DNA from: an uncultured Persicobacter sp.
Lineage (GTDB): Bacteria > Bacteroidota > Bacteroidia > Cytophagales > Cyclobacteriaceae
Direction: 5' to 3'
Assembly: GCA_947498325.1 (NCBI GenBank)
Contig: CANMKE010000032.1
Coordinates: 1-59,167 of the forward strand
DNA length: 59,167 nt
In this document: piece by piece, positions 8,571-16,933 of the stretch
Layout: each line of letters starts with the position of its first letter
Position numbering within the stretch: position 1 is the stretch's first letter
The notes under the pieces: model-generated
Told to the model about the DNA's origin: nothing
The model's input: only the letters and a program-made list of their open reading frames with translations
The model's database searches: none
Position numbers and translations under genes: made by a program

Positions 8571-10601
8571 CTATCCCCGCTTCAAAAATTTAGTGTACAC
8601 CACTCGGCCATCCTTCAGGATCAGTCTTAACCAATAGAGGCCTGGTGTGAGTTCTCCAGTGAAAATTTCACCATTTTGCGGAACAGTTGATGATTGTTGC
8701 AATTTACCTAAAACATTGCATATTTCATATTGATTCCCTCCCCAGTTGCCTTCAATTATCAAGCTTTGGTCGCATGGATTTGGATAAACTTTTAGGTCTG
8801 AACTGATCGCAGAACTTAATGGCATATGCTCGACGGTGATCGACTGAAGTTCAACGGCTTCCCCTTCTCCAAGTTGATTAAATTGAACGATGGAATAATC
8901 ATAGGTTTTACCATTCTTTACAGCCTCATCAAGAAAAGATTGCTGCCCTGTTGGTAGGTCGATACTCATTGGGGCGTCGTTATCGCCTTTTCTACTGCGT
9001 AAAATTTTCGTCCCTTTCACCCAATCCCCGACGGACAACCAGCTGACTAATACGCCCTGCCCCGCTAATTCTTCGACGGCTGAGTTTTCCACCGCAGTGG
9101 GCAGTTGTAGGTTTTCCGCAGGCTCAAACTTGAGTCCCTTTACTTTTATCTGCCCAGATTTTGCCTCGGCAAAAGCACCATAATTCAGGTAAAACCGCAA
9201 CCCTTTGACCTGTGTAAAATCAAAATTCCTATGTGCCGCCATCAGCGATGCATAATTGTGGTGCAGACGATGAAACTGCCCGTCCATAGCCCACTGTTCA
9301 GTATTAAAAACTTCGCCATTACTAAACACCTGCCCACTATGGTCGATCCAGTCGATTCTCATGTTGGCGGGTGCGTCGGTCGTGGCAATATCGATGGACA
9401 TCAATGCATCTTCCGACAGATCGAAAAGTGCATTGAATGTTAGATCAAGATAAGGGATGCTACTCGGTTGCGTGATCTCAAAATCAATCGCAGCCTCTTC
9501 AGCAGTGGCATTCACTGCTATTTCCCCCAGATGTTTGTCCGATACTTCCCATTGATTTAAGGAAAGATCAAAAACGTGTCCCGTCGGTTTTTTTTTTACA
9601 GTAACTGCGTGCTCTGACCAATAGACTTCATTATCGTGGGTCATTTTCAGTTTGATCACATCGCTTTCACCATGCCACTTCACCTGAACTGTGCCTGTTC
9701 CCTGTCCCTGCAAAATTTCCACACCTGTCGGCACGACCCATTCGTAATCGGCATCGTCCATAGTGGCCACGGTAAAAGTTTGCTCCGATTCCGCTTCAAT
9801 AATCGTTGATCCCTGAATTTCAGGTGCCTGAACTTTTCCATAAACCCGAACATAATCCACGAGAAGTTGCTGCGGAAAAATGCTATCATCAACGCCCTGA
9901 GCTCCACCCCAAGTTCCACCGATTGCAAGATTCAGAATGATGAAATGAGGCTTGTCAAATGGCCAGGTGCTTGCATTTCGAACCGCAGGTGCATAAGTGT
10001 AAATCAACTCATCATCCACATAAAATTTCAGTGCGGTTTCTGTCCACTCCAGAATATAATTGTGAAAAGCCGACTCTGCCGTGCTCAGGGTGTATTTTTG
10101 CGTGTTCACGGTCGCTCCGTAACTGCTTGGCGTGTGCGTGGATGAATGCACAATGCCAGGTTCAAAACCAACATATTCCATGATGTCAATTTCACCACAG
10201 GCAGGCCACCCTACCGAACTGATGTTCTCGCCCAGCATCCAGATGGCTGGCCAGGTACCTCTGCCTTTTGGCAGTTTGGCACGGACTTCAACGCGTCCGT
10301 AGGTGAAATTTTTCTGCCCCTGGGTTTTTATCCGCGCAGAACTGTAACCATAGGATTCCTTTTTGGCGGTGATCTTTAGCAAGCCCGCCTCCATTTTTAC
10401 ATTTTGTAAATTGTTGGTATAGTTTTGTAATTCATTGTTCCCAAAGCCACCATCACCGAGGTCATAATTCCAGGCATCTGCATCGGGCAAGCCTGAACCG
10501 TTAAATTCATCCGCCCATAGCAATTGTGGGAATTCATCAGATTGCGCCGATGCCCATTGGCTGGCGCAACAAATAAAAAGTAGTGTAAAAAGTTTTTTCA
10601 T
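8571..10601 (-). CDS. Secreted GH16 endo-beta-1,3-glucanase (laminarinase-like) with T9SS tail
   Basis: 676 residues. Signal peptide 1-20. GH16 catalytic jelly-roll at about 26-262 with the hallmark GEIDIMEYVG, giving nucleophile E137, helper D139 and acid/base E142. The MEYVG form with an intervening Met is the beta-bulge type of laminarinases and related enzymes rather than lichenases. A PKD/Ig-like stretch (about 265-345), a carbohydrate-binding-like beta-sandwich (about 346-500) and an Fn3-like unit (about 510-595) follow. The C-terminus (VYPNP, then LTPGLYWLRLILKDG) is a type A T9SS sorting domain, so the enzyme should be on the surface or released. It is separated from the upstream GH3 gene by a 632-bp repeat-containing gap. 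Beta-1,3-glucan as substrate is inferred from family and PUL context. Confidence 0.92.
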   Translation of the reverse strand: MKKLFTLLFICCASQWASAQSDEFPQLLWADEFNGSGLPDADAWNYDLGDGGFGNNELQNYTNNLQNVKMEAGLLKITAKKESYGYSSARIKTQGQKNFTYGRVEVRAKLPKGRGTWPAIWMLGENISSVGWPACGEIDIMEYVGFEPGIVHSSTHTPSSYGATVNTQKYTLSTAESAFHNYILEWTETALKFYVDDELIYTYAPAVRNASTWPFDKPHFIILNLAIGGTWGGAQGVDDSIFPQQLLVDYVRVYGKVQAPEIQGSTIIEAESEQTFTVATMDDADYEWVVPTGVEILQGQGTGTVQVKWHGESDVIKLKMTHDNEVYWSEHAVTVKKKPTGHVFDLSLNQWEVSDKHLGEIAVNATAEEAAIDFEITQPSSIPYLDLTFNALFDLSEDALMSIDIATTDAPANMRIDWIDHSGQVFSNGEVFNTEQWAMDGQFHRLHHNYASLMAAHRNFDFTQVKGLRFYLNYGAFAEAKSGQIKVKGLKFEPAENLQLPTAVENSAVEELAGQGVLVSWLSVGDWVKGTKILRSRKGDNDAPMSIDLPTGQQSFLDEAVKNGKTYDYSIVQFNQLGEGEAVELQSITVEHMPLSSAISSDLKVYPNPCDQSLIIEGNWGGNQYEICNVLGKLQQSSTVPQNGEIFTGELTPGLYWLRLILKDGRVVYTKFLKRG

Positions 10602-10838
10602 AGGATGTGTTTTAAAAAATTTAAAGGCTGTGCAATGGCATGAAGCACACTAATGAATGTTTCAAAACCTCCCGCAACAGCCCTGCTTAATCATGAGATT
10701 TAAAGAACAGCATCTTTTTTTGCCTAAGATGAAAACCGGTTCAGCACAAAAAAAACAGCTGCAAGGCCACCATTCGGCAGCACTCACAGCTGATATCAGA
10801 TGGATCTTTTAGAAAATTGAATTCGTTGTAAACTTTGG

Positions 10839-10897
10839 TTCAAGCGTCTCGCTTGGATCAAAAGACTTTAAAGGTTAGTCCAAGCGGGACGCTTGAA
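10839..10897. repeat. Nested inverted repeat, 19-bp arms
   Basis: Left arm 10839-10857 (TTCAAGCGTCTCGCTTGGA) and right arm 10879-10897 are reverse complements at 18 of 19 positions, around a 21-base spacer. Each arm is itself a small hairpin (AAGCG-tct-CGCTT). There is no T-run, so it is not a simple terminator; it resembles a paired REP element. Confidence 0.75.
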
Positions 10898-11180
10898 CTG
10901 ATGGTAGTATTAATAGGATGTTAAAGACCATGATTACCTTGATTTAAAGGATTACCATGATTATTTATATTTTGCCTGTTGAAAATATGCTATCACCCTG
11001 TCCAATAACAGGACTTCTACTGCCGTAGGGATATTGCATGCAACGTCCGTACCGATAGGTACAAAAATATTCGACAACCTAATTTATATTAATGATTTGT
11101 GACAACAGCTGAATAGATCTCTTCAGAAAAATCTGTGGAAATCTATGTAATCTGTGGACAAATCATTACACCTTTCAAAC

Positions 11181-11206
11181 TATCACGAGACGGAGTCTCG
11201 CGATAG
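11181..11206. repeat. REP-like palindrome, copy 1 of 3 in the window
   Basis: CTATC-ac-GAGAC-gga-GTCTC-gc-GATAG. The same outer design, CTATCACGAGA...TCTCGCGATAG, recurs at 45954-45980, and with a slightly different inner stem at 45698-45724. All three lie in intergenic DNA. Confidence 0.8.
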
Positions 11207-11233
11207 TGATATAGTGTTATAGTGCTAATTTTT

Positions 11234-13600
11234 TTAAAGCACAGGATTCGTTTTACCGACTACCTTTGTTTCTGATACATTGAAATCTACTTGCTCAGAA
11301 CCGATGCCCAAGCTGAATTTTCCTTCTTCAACCACAGGTACATTGTCTGCATTGATGAAAGCCAAATCTTTTACCGGTACTTTGAAAGTTACCACTTTGC
11401 TCTCTCCTGCATTCAAGCTGATTTTATCAAAAGCTCTCAAACGGCTAACGTCTGGTGTAATCGTCGCAAAATGATCTTTGGTGAATAACAATACGGCTTC
11501 TTTACCTGCTACTTTACCGGTGTTGGTTACCGTTACCGAAGCTTCAACTGTATCGCCTACTTTGAAATCTTTTTGGTTCAATTGCAGGTTGCTGTACTCA
11601 AAAGTTGTGTAGCTCAAACCAAAGCCGAATGGCCATTGAATATCCAGGAATGACTCATAATCATACATCCCCGACATTTTCTCCTGATTTTCTGCCGGTT
11701 TGAAATCGTAAGTAATCAAGGTGTTAGGATACTTAGGGTAAGTGTAAGGTAATTTACCTGATGGGTTGATTTCCCCTTTCAGGATTTTCGCCAAAGCCAC
11801 CCCGCCGAAGTTACCAGGAAGGTAAGTCTGAACAACGGCATCCATTTTATCCACAAACTTGCTCACCAAACGTGGACGGCCTTCATTCAATACCAAGATC
11901 ACTGGCTTGCCTGTTTTGGCCATGGCTTCAGCCAATTTTTGCTGATTATCCGAGATGTACAAGTCGTGCAAATCACCAGGCTTCTCGGTGTAAGTATTTT
12001 CTCCCAAACAAAGTACAATCGCATCAACACCTCTTGCTGCACGAACTGCCGCGGCAATGTTGATGTCTTTTTCTTCCATATAACTTCCTTCGAAGTTGTA
12101 GTTTACACCCGCAGCATACTTGACGTTCGACTTACCGAATGCATCTTGCATCGCTTCCAAAATCGTTGAATATTTATCAGCAAATTCGTGAACTTTCTCA
12201 CCCTGCCAAGAATATGACCAACCACCATTCAGGGTTCTCATGTTGTTGGCATTCGGTCCTGTTACCAATACTTTTGCGTTGGCTTTCAAAGGCAATACCG
12301 CTTTTTCGTTTTTCAACAAAGTGATACTCTCCGCCGCTGCATTCAAGGCTTTGTCTTCAAATTTCTTTGATCCGAAGTCTGGATAATCTGCCAATTTGGT
12401 TACTGGCTTTTCGAACAAATTCAAAGCGAACTTCACACGCAACACACGACGAACCGCATCATCAATTCTTGACATTGGCACTTCGCCTTCGTTTACCAAT
12501 TCGATCAAGTAATCACAGAAAGCAAAATTGTAAGGGATCATCGACATATCCACACCCGCATTGATCGACATTTTCACCGCCTCTTTTTGTGTTTTGGCTA
12601 CTTTATCACGGTTGTGCAAGTTTTCGATATCTGCCCAGTCGGTAACTACCAACCCTTCAAAACCCATTTCTTTTTTCAAAAGGGTCGTCAGCAAATTGTA
12701 GTTCGCATGCACAGGCGTACCGTTGATCACGCCTGAATTTACCATTACAGTCGCTGCGCCCTGCGCAACGGCTTTTTGGAATGGCACCAAATATCTTTCT
12801 CTCAACTCATTCTCAGGAATGTAAGCCGGCGTACGGTCCTTTCCTGAGAAAGAAGAATAACCCAAATAGTGTTTCAAGCAAGACGCCAGGTGGTTCGGAT
12901 CATCCATCTGATTTTTATCGCCCTGGTACCCTTCAATCAGGCCAGCCCCCATCACACTCACCAAATGAACATCTTCGCCGAAGGTTTCCCACATGCGTGC
13001 CCAACGTGCATCACGTCCCAAATCTAATACCGGAGAGAAAGTCCACGGAATACCACAAGCACGCGTTTCATAAGCGGTTACCTGTCCGGCATCCACTGCC
13101 ACTTGCTTGTTGAAAGTCGCCCCTACGCCCACTTGTTGTGGGAAGAAAGTCGCCCCAGCCGTATAGGTGGCCCCATGAATGGCATCAATACCATAGATCA
13201 TCGGGATACCTGTTGCTTTGATTGAAGCCGCTTGCAACTGGCTGATAATTTGATTCCATTTCTCTGGCGTACGCGCACGGTTGTTGGCCGTATTCAGCAC
13301 CGAACCAATTTTATATTTTTCGAAAGCTGTGGCTACGATTTTCTTATCGAGCACCAATGGCTCATTACTGACAAATTCGTTCTCCCCTTCGGTCAGTACA
13401 TCCAATGTTACCTGAGCCATCTGCCCCACCTTTTCTTCCAAGGTCATTTTTTTGAGCAACTCATCAATCTTGGTTTCAGTATTTTGTGCTACTGCAAACC
13501 CGCCAACGGAAGCCTGCACTACCGTCTCCTCTTTTTGTGGTGAACACGCCGTAAGCAATGCCGCCACCATTATTCCTAAACTTACAAAAACCCTTTTCAT
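11234..13600 (-). CDS. GH3 beta-glucosidase lipoprotein (PUL 1)
   Basis: I place the start at the ATG at 13600 (788 residues), because MKRVFVSLGIMVAALLTACS is a lipoprotein signal with lipobox LTAC. The frame upstream of it (to 13639) lacks signal features. The GH3 N-terminal TIM barrel follows (IPMIYGIDAIHG, SPVLDLGRDARWAR, CLKHYLGYS) with nucleophile D321 in VVTDWADIEN. The C-terminal alpha/beta sandwich (VLVTGPNANNMRTLNGGWS; VLNEGRPRLVSKF) and an Fn3-like domain complete a BglX-like layout. It should release glucose from beta-gluco-oligosaccharides in the periplasm or at the membrane, downstream of the GH16. The upstream PKD gene is 221 bases away across a palindromic repeat pair. Confidence 0.92.
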   Translation of the reverse strand: MKRVFVSLGIMVAALLTACSPQKEETVVQASVGGFAVAQNTETKIDELLKKMTLEEKVGQMAQVTLDVLTEGENEFVSNEPLVLDKKIVATAFEKYKIGSVLNTANNRARTPEKWNQIISQLQAASIKATGIPMIYGIDAIHGATYTAGATFFPQQVGVGATFNKQVAVDAGQVTAYETRACGIPWTFSPVLDLGRDARWARMWETFGEDVHLVSVMGAGLIEGYQGDKNQMDDPNHLASCLKHYLGYSSFSGKDRTPAYIPENELRERYLVPFQKAVAQGAATVMVNSGVINGTPVHANYNLLTTLLKKEMGFEGLVVTDWADIENLHNRDKVAKTQKEAVKMSINAGVDMSMIPYNFAFCDYLIELVNEGEVPMSRIDDAVRRVLRVKFALNLFEKPVTKLADYPDFGSKKFEDKALNAAAESITLLKNEKAVLPLKANAKVLVTGPNANNMRTLNGGWSYSWQGEKVHEFADKYSTILEAMQDAFGKSNVKYAAGVNYNFEGSYMEEKDINIAAAVRAARGVDAIVLCLGENTYTEKPGDLHDLYISDNQQKLAEAMAKTGKPVILVLNEGRPRLVSKFVDKMDAVVQTYLPGNFGGVALAKILKGEINPSGKLPYTYPKYPNTLITYDFKPAENQEKMSGMYDYESFLDIQWPFGFGLSYTTFEYSNLQLNQKDFKVGDTVEASVTVTNTGKVAGKEAVLLFTKDHFATITPDVSRLRAFDKISLNAGESKVVTFKVPVKDLAFINADNVPVVEEGKFSLGIGSEQVDFNVSETKVVGKTNPVL

Positions 13601-13681
13601 CAATAAAAATTTTATAGAAAGGGGCTGTTGCACAACCATAATTGAATGCTATCCTCTGAAATTCTATTTAGTTCACTGTAC

Positions 13682-13751
13682 GGGCAGACCTATGTGTCTG
13701 CCCAAATTATCACAAGTTTGGGATAGTTTGGATACACACACAGGTGCATCC
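13682..13751. repeat. Two adjacent palindromic repeats between PKD lipoprotein and GH3
   Basis: First palindrome: GGGCAGAC-ctatgt-GTCTGCCC (13682-13703), a perfect 8-bp stem. Second: GGATaCAC / GTGcATCC (about 13729-13751), with one mismatch. They resemble dispersed intergenic repeats common in Bacteroidota genomes and sit in the middle of a presumed operon, where they could lower downstream expression or stabilise the upstream mRNA. Confidence 0.65.
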
Positions 13752-13821
13752 CTACAGCTTACTTAATAATCCTTTGTGTTAGCTTCACAGCATTGAGTTG
13801 TGCGACAGTCCCCTTATTTAA

Positions 13822-15249
13822 TTACAACAATTTAAAATCATCCAGGAAGAAAATCCCTGAGTTCTTATGCCCTTCACTACCAAATTGCAATACCACTTTA
13901 TCAAAATTAATGGCCTCTTTCACACTGCTAAAATCGAAAGTCAGTTCTACCCACTTCCCAAGGTCTTCATCAGCAACAGTTTGTACGATCTCTACCTGTG
14001 TTTCCCAAGGAGAAGGGTGTTTAGAGTCCTGAAGTTTCAGAGCAACGACTTTCTGCAATTTACCACCGATCGTTCCGCCATTTTCTGATTCATAATCATT
14101 GTAGTCTGGCAATAAAACTTTCAGCTTAAATGTATTTCTTGTAGAAAGATCCATACGGTAGGCTAACTCAAACTGAACATTCGCCCATTCGTTATCGCCT
14201 GTTCTTGTATATTTTGCCACCTTCGGAGAAGTGTTAATTCCTGCAGGACGTGGGTTATCATAAGTTGCAAATTCTTCTGTTTCCAAGATCCAGGCAATGT
14301 TACTGTTGCCGTCGAAATCGTCGAAGATATCATTTGCTTCCAAAGGTTTTTCAACCTCAGGAACTTCGGGATGCTCAAAGCCTTCACGAATGAAATTCAT
14401 GTACCAGGCATTTCCATCCTGACCAATCGTACGCAATTGCAATTCATCTTCTGTCAGAAGCATTACTTCAAACTCCTGATTTCCTCCAACATGCCATGAA
14501 GGAAAGGCGCCATTGGTAAAGGTCAAAAATTTCTTTCCGTCACGGTCAGAGATTGCCCATCCCCAGCCTTCAGTGTTCAGATCAATATCAAAAGTGATGT
14601 CATCATCCTCTTGAACAATAGTACCGCCCATCGACAGAAATTCATCTTTCATATAATCCTTCACATAGGTATCGCCATTGTTTTCCAAGTCAAAAGCAAA
14701 ACCAAAAATAGAGAAGTTCAAAACATCATCATAAGCACCCAACCCAGCTTTTTGATCAGGAGATGCTGCCCACCACTCTGGCGTGGTACCATCTGGAGGT
14801 CCGATGCCCATATGTGCTGGCATGGTGTGATCCCACTTCCAGTTTTTACCATTCAATGCGCTACCACCACCTGTCAGGAAGTTGTAATCTTCACGATCCA
14901 ATAGCGAGGGATCATCTTTCGGTACATTATACACGATAGTTTTCTGTGCTTCTCCTCCTGCACTGATCACCTTGAGGGTGATGTCATAATCCCCTTTTGA
15001 GGGGTACATTCCCTGCGCTGTTTCGCCAGCGGCAGAAGTTCCATTCCCCAAATCCCAGATGGCTTTGAAGCCCGTTGCTGAGGTGTTGGTGAATACAGGC
15101 TGGTTGGGATCGCTGTCATCAATAGCGAAAGATATTTGATCCTCCGTAATTTGATCACCAAGCGAAGGTCTGCTTTCCTCATAAGGAGAACAGGCGTTCC
15201 ACGCCATCACACAGAGGAAGAATAGGCTTATTTTATTTATAAATTTCAT
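13822..15249 (-). CDS. PKD-domain surface glycan-binding lipoprotein (SusE-position protein)
   Basis: 475 residues. Lipoprotein signal MKFINKISLFFLCVMAWNAC. A PKD domain follows at about 45-110 (FTNTSATGFKAIWDLGNG, then YPSKGDYDITLKVISAGG). A central domain (about 115-300) is rich in Trp (NWKWDHTMPAH, EWWAASPD), which suggests carbohydrate stacking. The C-terminal beta-sandwich (about 310-475) ends in GIFFLDDFKLL, a CBM-like close. It lies 28 bases after SusD. PKD-containing proteins in this position are a recognised part of laminarin PULs in marine Bacteroidota. No catalytic residues are evident, so a binding role at the outer face of the outer membrane is inferred. Confidence 0.8.
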   Translation of the reverse strand: MKFINKISLFFLCVMAWNACSPYEESRPSLGDQITEDQISFAIDDSDPNQPVFTNTSATGFKAIWDLGNGTSAAGETAQGMYPSKGDYDITLKVISAGGEAQKTIVYNVPKDDPSLLDREDYNFLTGGGSALNGKNWKWDHTMPAHMGIGPPDGTTPEWWAASPDQKAGLGAYDDVLNFSIFGFAFDLENNGDTYVKDYMKDEFLSMGGTIVQEDDDITFDIDLNTEGWGWAISDRDGKKFLTFTNGAFPSWHVGGNQEFEVMLLTEDELQLRTIGQDGNAWYMNFIREGFEHPEVPEVEKPLEANDIFDDFDGNSNIAWILETEEFATYDNPRPAGINTSPKVAKYTRTGDNEWANVQFELAYRMDLSTRNTFKLKVLLPDYNDYESENGGTIGGKLQKVVALKLQDSKHPSPWETQVEIVQTVADEDLGKWVELTFDFSSVKEAINFDKVVLQFGSEGHKNSGIFFLDDFKLL

Positions 15250-15277
15250 GTTGGTTCATTTAAAAAATGGCACTTGA

Positions 15278-16909
15278 TTAATAACCGTCGTTTTGCTTGA
15301 GGTTGCTGTTCAGGTCGATCTCATTTTGAGGGATCGGCCAGAAACCACGTTTTGTCAAGTCAAAAGTTACTGCATAATCAGCATCTGCGCTGTTTCTTCC
15401 CGTAGCAGGGAAATCTTCCATTGTTGGTGCTTGCAGGCCTTCCGCTTTTTTCTCGATTTGTGTTTTGGCGACCTCAAGTCCCTGACGCAACAAATCAAAG
15501 TAACGGTGGCCTTCCATTGCAAGCTCTTTGCGGCGCTCCGACATGATGTCATCCATTGTTACCGCCGTAAGATCCGACAAACCCGCTCGCTCACGTACAA
15601 TATTCACATATTCAGCCGCTTTGCTTCCACCATTTTTCAGGTGTAGTTCCGCCGCCATCAGGTAAACATCTGCCAAACGGATATAGTGGATGTTTTGCCC
15701 CCAGTTATTTGGGAAGTTAGCGGCAGGCTTATTTGCGGCATGCGTTGTATATTTGAAAGCGAAATAACCGGTGTTGGTGAAAGAAGGCTGAAGGCTCAGG
15801 CTGTTAGGGTCTGCGCCAGCGTCAAGCTCCATCTGAATCAAATCTTCGGCACTGATGAAAGTGCTTTTGGCACGTAAATCTTCGTCCGTAAATTGATTGA
15901 CCAAATTCGCCGTTACGGTACCAAATCCCCAGCCATCGGCCAAGAGGCTATTGTTCCAGCCACGAGGGCCACTCATCGCACATTGGTAGTTTCCCATATC
16001 GGTATCATTCCATGAGCCTGAGTTGTTGTCCACGAAAGGAATATCGAACAAGGCTTCTTTACAGAAATTTCCTTCCGCAGTGAACAAAGTCGCGAAATCG
16101 TCCATCAGCGCAGCACCAGAATTGGCAATTACATCGTCAGCCATCGCCATGGCATCAGCGGCGGTAAAAGTACCACCATCTGCCGTAGGCAATGCCGATT
16201 CGTTATAGTAGCCTGTGTAAAACAGGAACATTTTCACTAATTCGGCTTTGGCAGCCCATTTGCTCAAACGTCCCGACTGATCAGCGCTTACTGCATCGCC
16301 CATCAGGGCCATACCGTCAAGCATATCTGTGGTGGCCTGTGCATAAACCAATTTAGGATCTTCCTGCGTTGAGTTTGTCCAGTCATCAGAATACAAAGGC
16401 GAAGTAATCAACGGAACATTTTCAAAGAAACGCAACAGTTCAAAGTAGTAGTGCCCTCTTAAAAAGAGTGTTTCCCCTTTAAAATTATTCTTGTCTGTTT
16501 CTTCCGTAGTTTTAAAAGTGATGCCATCGTATTTGGCAAGCATCATGTTGGCACGGGAAATCCCACGGTAACATTTCTTCCAGATACCACGGACAGCATC
16601 TTCCTGAGGGCGGGCATTGAAGCGCGCCATACGCTGCCAGTTGATCATATCCGAAGCAGATCCTCCGCCTACATAGGCGTCATCACTCTGGATGTCACTT
16701 GAAAGGGCAATAGGATTATAAGTGATGGTAAAATCTGAACGCAATGGTTCATAAATACCGATCAGTGCTGTATATGCGTGATCCCTGTTTTGGTAAAAAT
16801 TGTCCTCCGTTACCGAATCCGTAGGATCCAATGATAAGAACGAAGAGCATGAACTCATGCCCATGGCCATCATCAGTAGGCCACAAACGATATATCTTAA
16901 ATTGATCAT
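15278..16909 (-). CDS. SusD/RagB family outer-membrane glycan-binding lipoprotein (PUL 1)
   Basis: 543 residues with lipoprotein signal ending in MGMSSCSS and the typical SusD start FLSLDPTDSVTEDNFYQN. RagB/SusD TPR-like features are present: FLRGHYYFELLRFFENVPLI, VYLMAAELHLKNG, and the near C-terminal RRKELAMEGHRYFDLLRQG. The end, RGFWPIPQNEIDLNSNLKQN, is the standard SusD tail. It caps the SusC barrel and delivers oligosaccharide to it. It starts 24 bases after SusC. Confidence 0.95.
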   Translation of the reverse strand: MINLRYIVCGLLMMAMGMSSCSSFLSLDPTDSVTEDNFYQNRDHAYTALIGIYEPLRSDFTITYNPIALSSDIQSDDAYVGGGSASDMINWQRMARFNARPQEDAVRGIWKKCYRGISRANMMLAKYDGITFKTTEETDKNNFKGETLFLRGHYYFELLRFFENVPLITSPLYSDDWTNSTQEDPKLVYAQATTDMLDGMALMGDAVSADQSGRLSKWAAKAELVKMFLFYTGYYNESALPTADGGTFTAADAMAMADDVIANSGAALMDDFATLFTAEGNFCKEALFDIPFVDNNSGSWNDTDMGNYQCAMSGPRGWNNSLLADGWGFGTVTANLVNQFTDEDLRAKSTFISAEDLIQMELDAGADPNSLSLQPSFTNTGYFAFKYTTHAANKPAANFPNNWGQNIHYIRLADVYLMAAELHLKNGGSKAAEYVNIVRERAGLSDLTAVTMDDIMSERRKELAMEGHRYFDLLRQGLEVAKTQIEKKAEGLQAPTMEDFPATGRNSADADYAVTFDLTKRGFWPIPQNEIDLNSNLKQNDGY

Positions 16910-16933
16910 CTTTCTGAGTTTTAAAAAATTGAA

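Larger units (their letters stand above)
10602..11233. other. Intergenic gap inside PUL 1 containing dispersed palindromic repeats
   Basis: No gene in these 632 bases. It holds a long nested inverted repeat (10839-10897), a degenerate palindrome around ATTGCATGCAA (about 11022-11055), a TCTGTGGAAATCTATGTAATC tract (about 11130-11160) that recurs at about 45760-45790, and a 26-bp REP-like palindrome (11181-11206). A minus-strand TAnnTTTG-like -7 box (TATTTTTG, 11062-11069) could drive GH16, but no -33 partner is visible. Confidence 0.6.

Noticed and set aside
10839-10897. Rho-independent terminator
   Set aside because: No T-run follows either arm on either strand.
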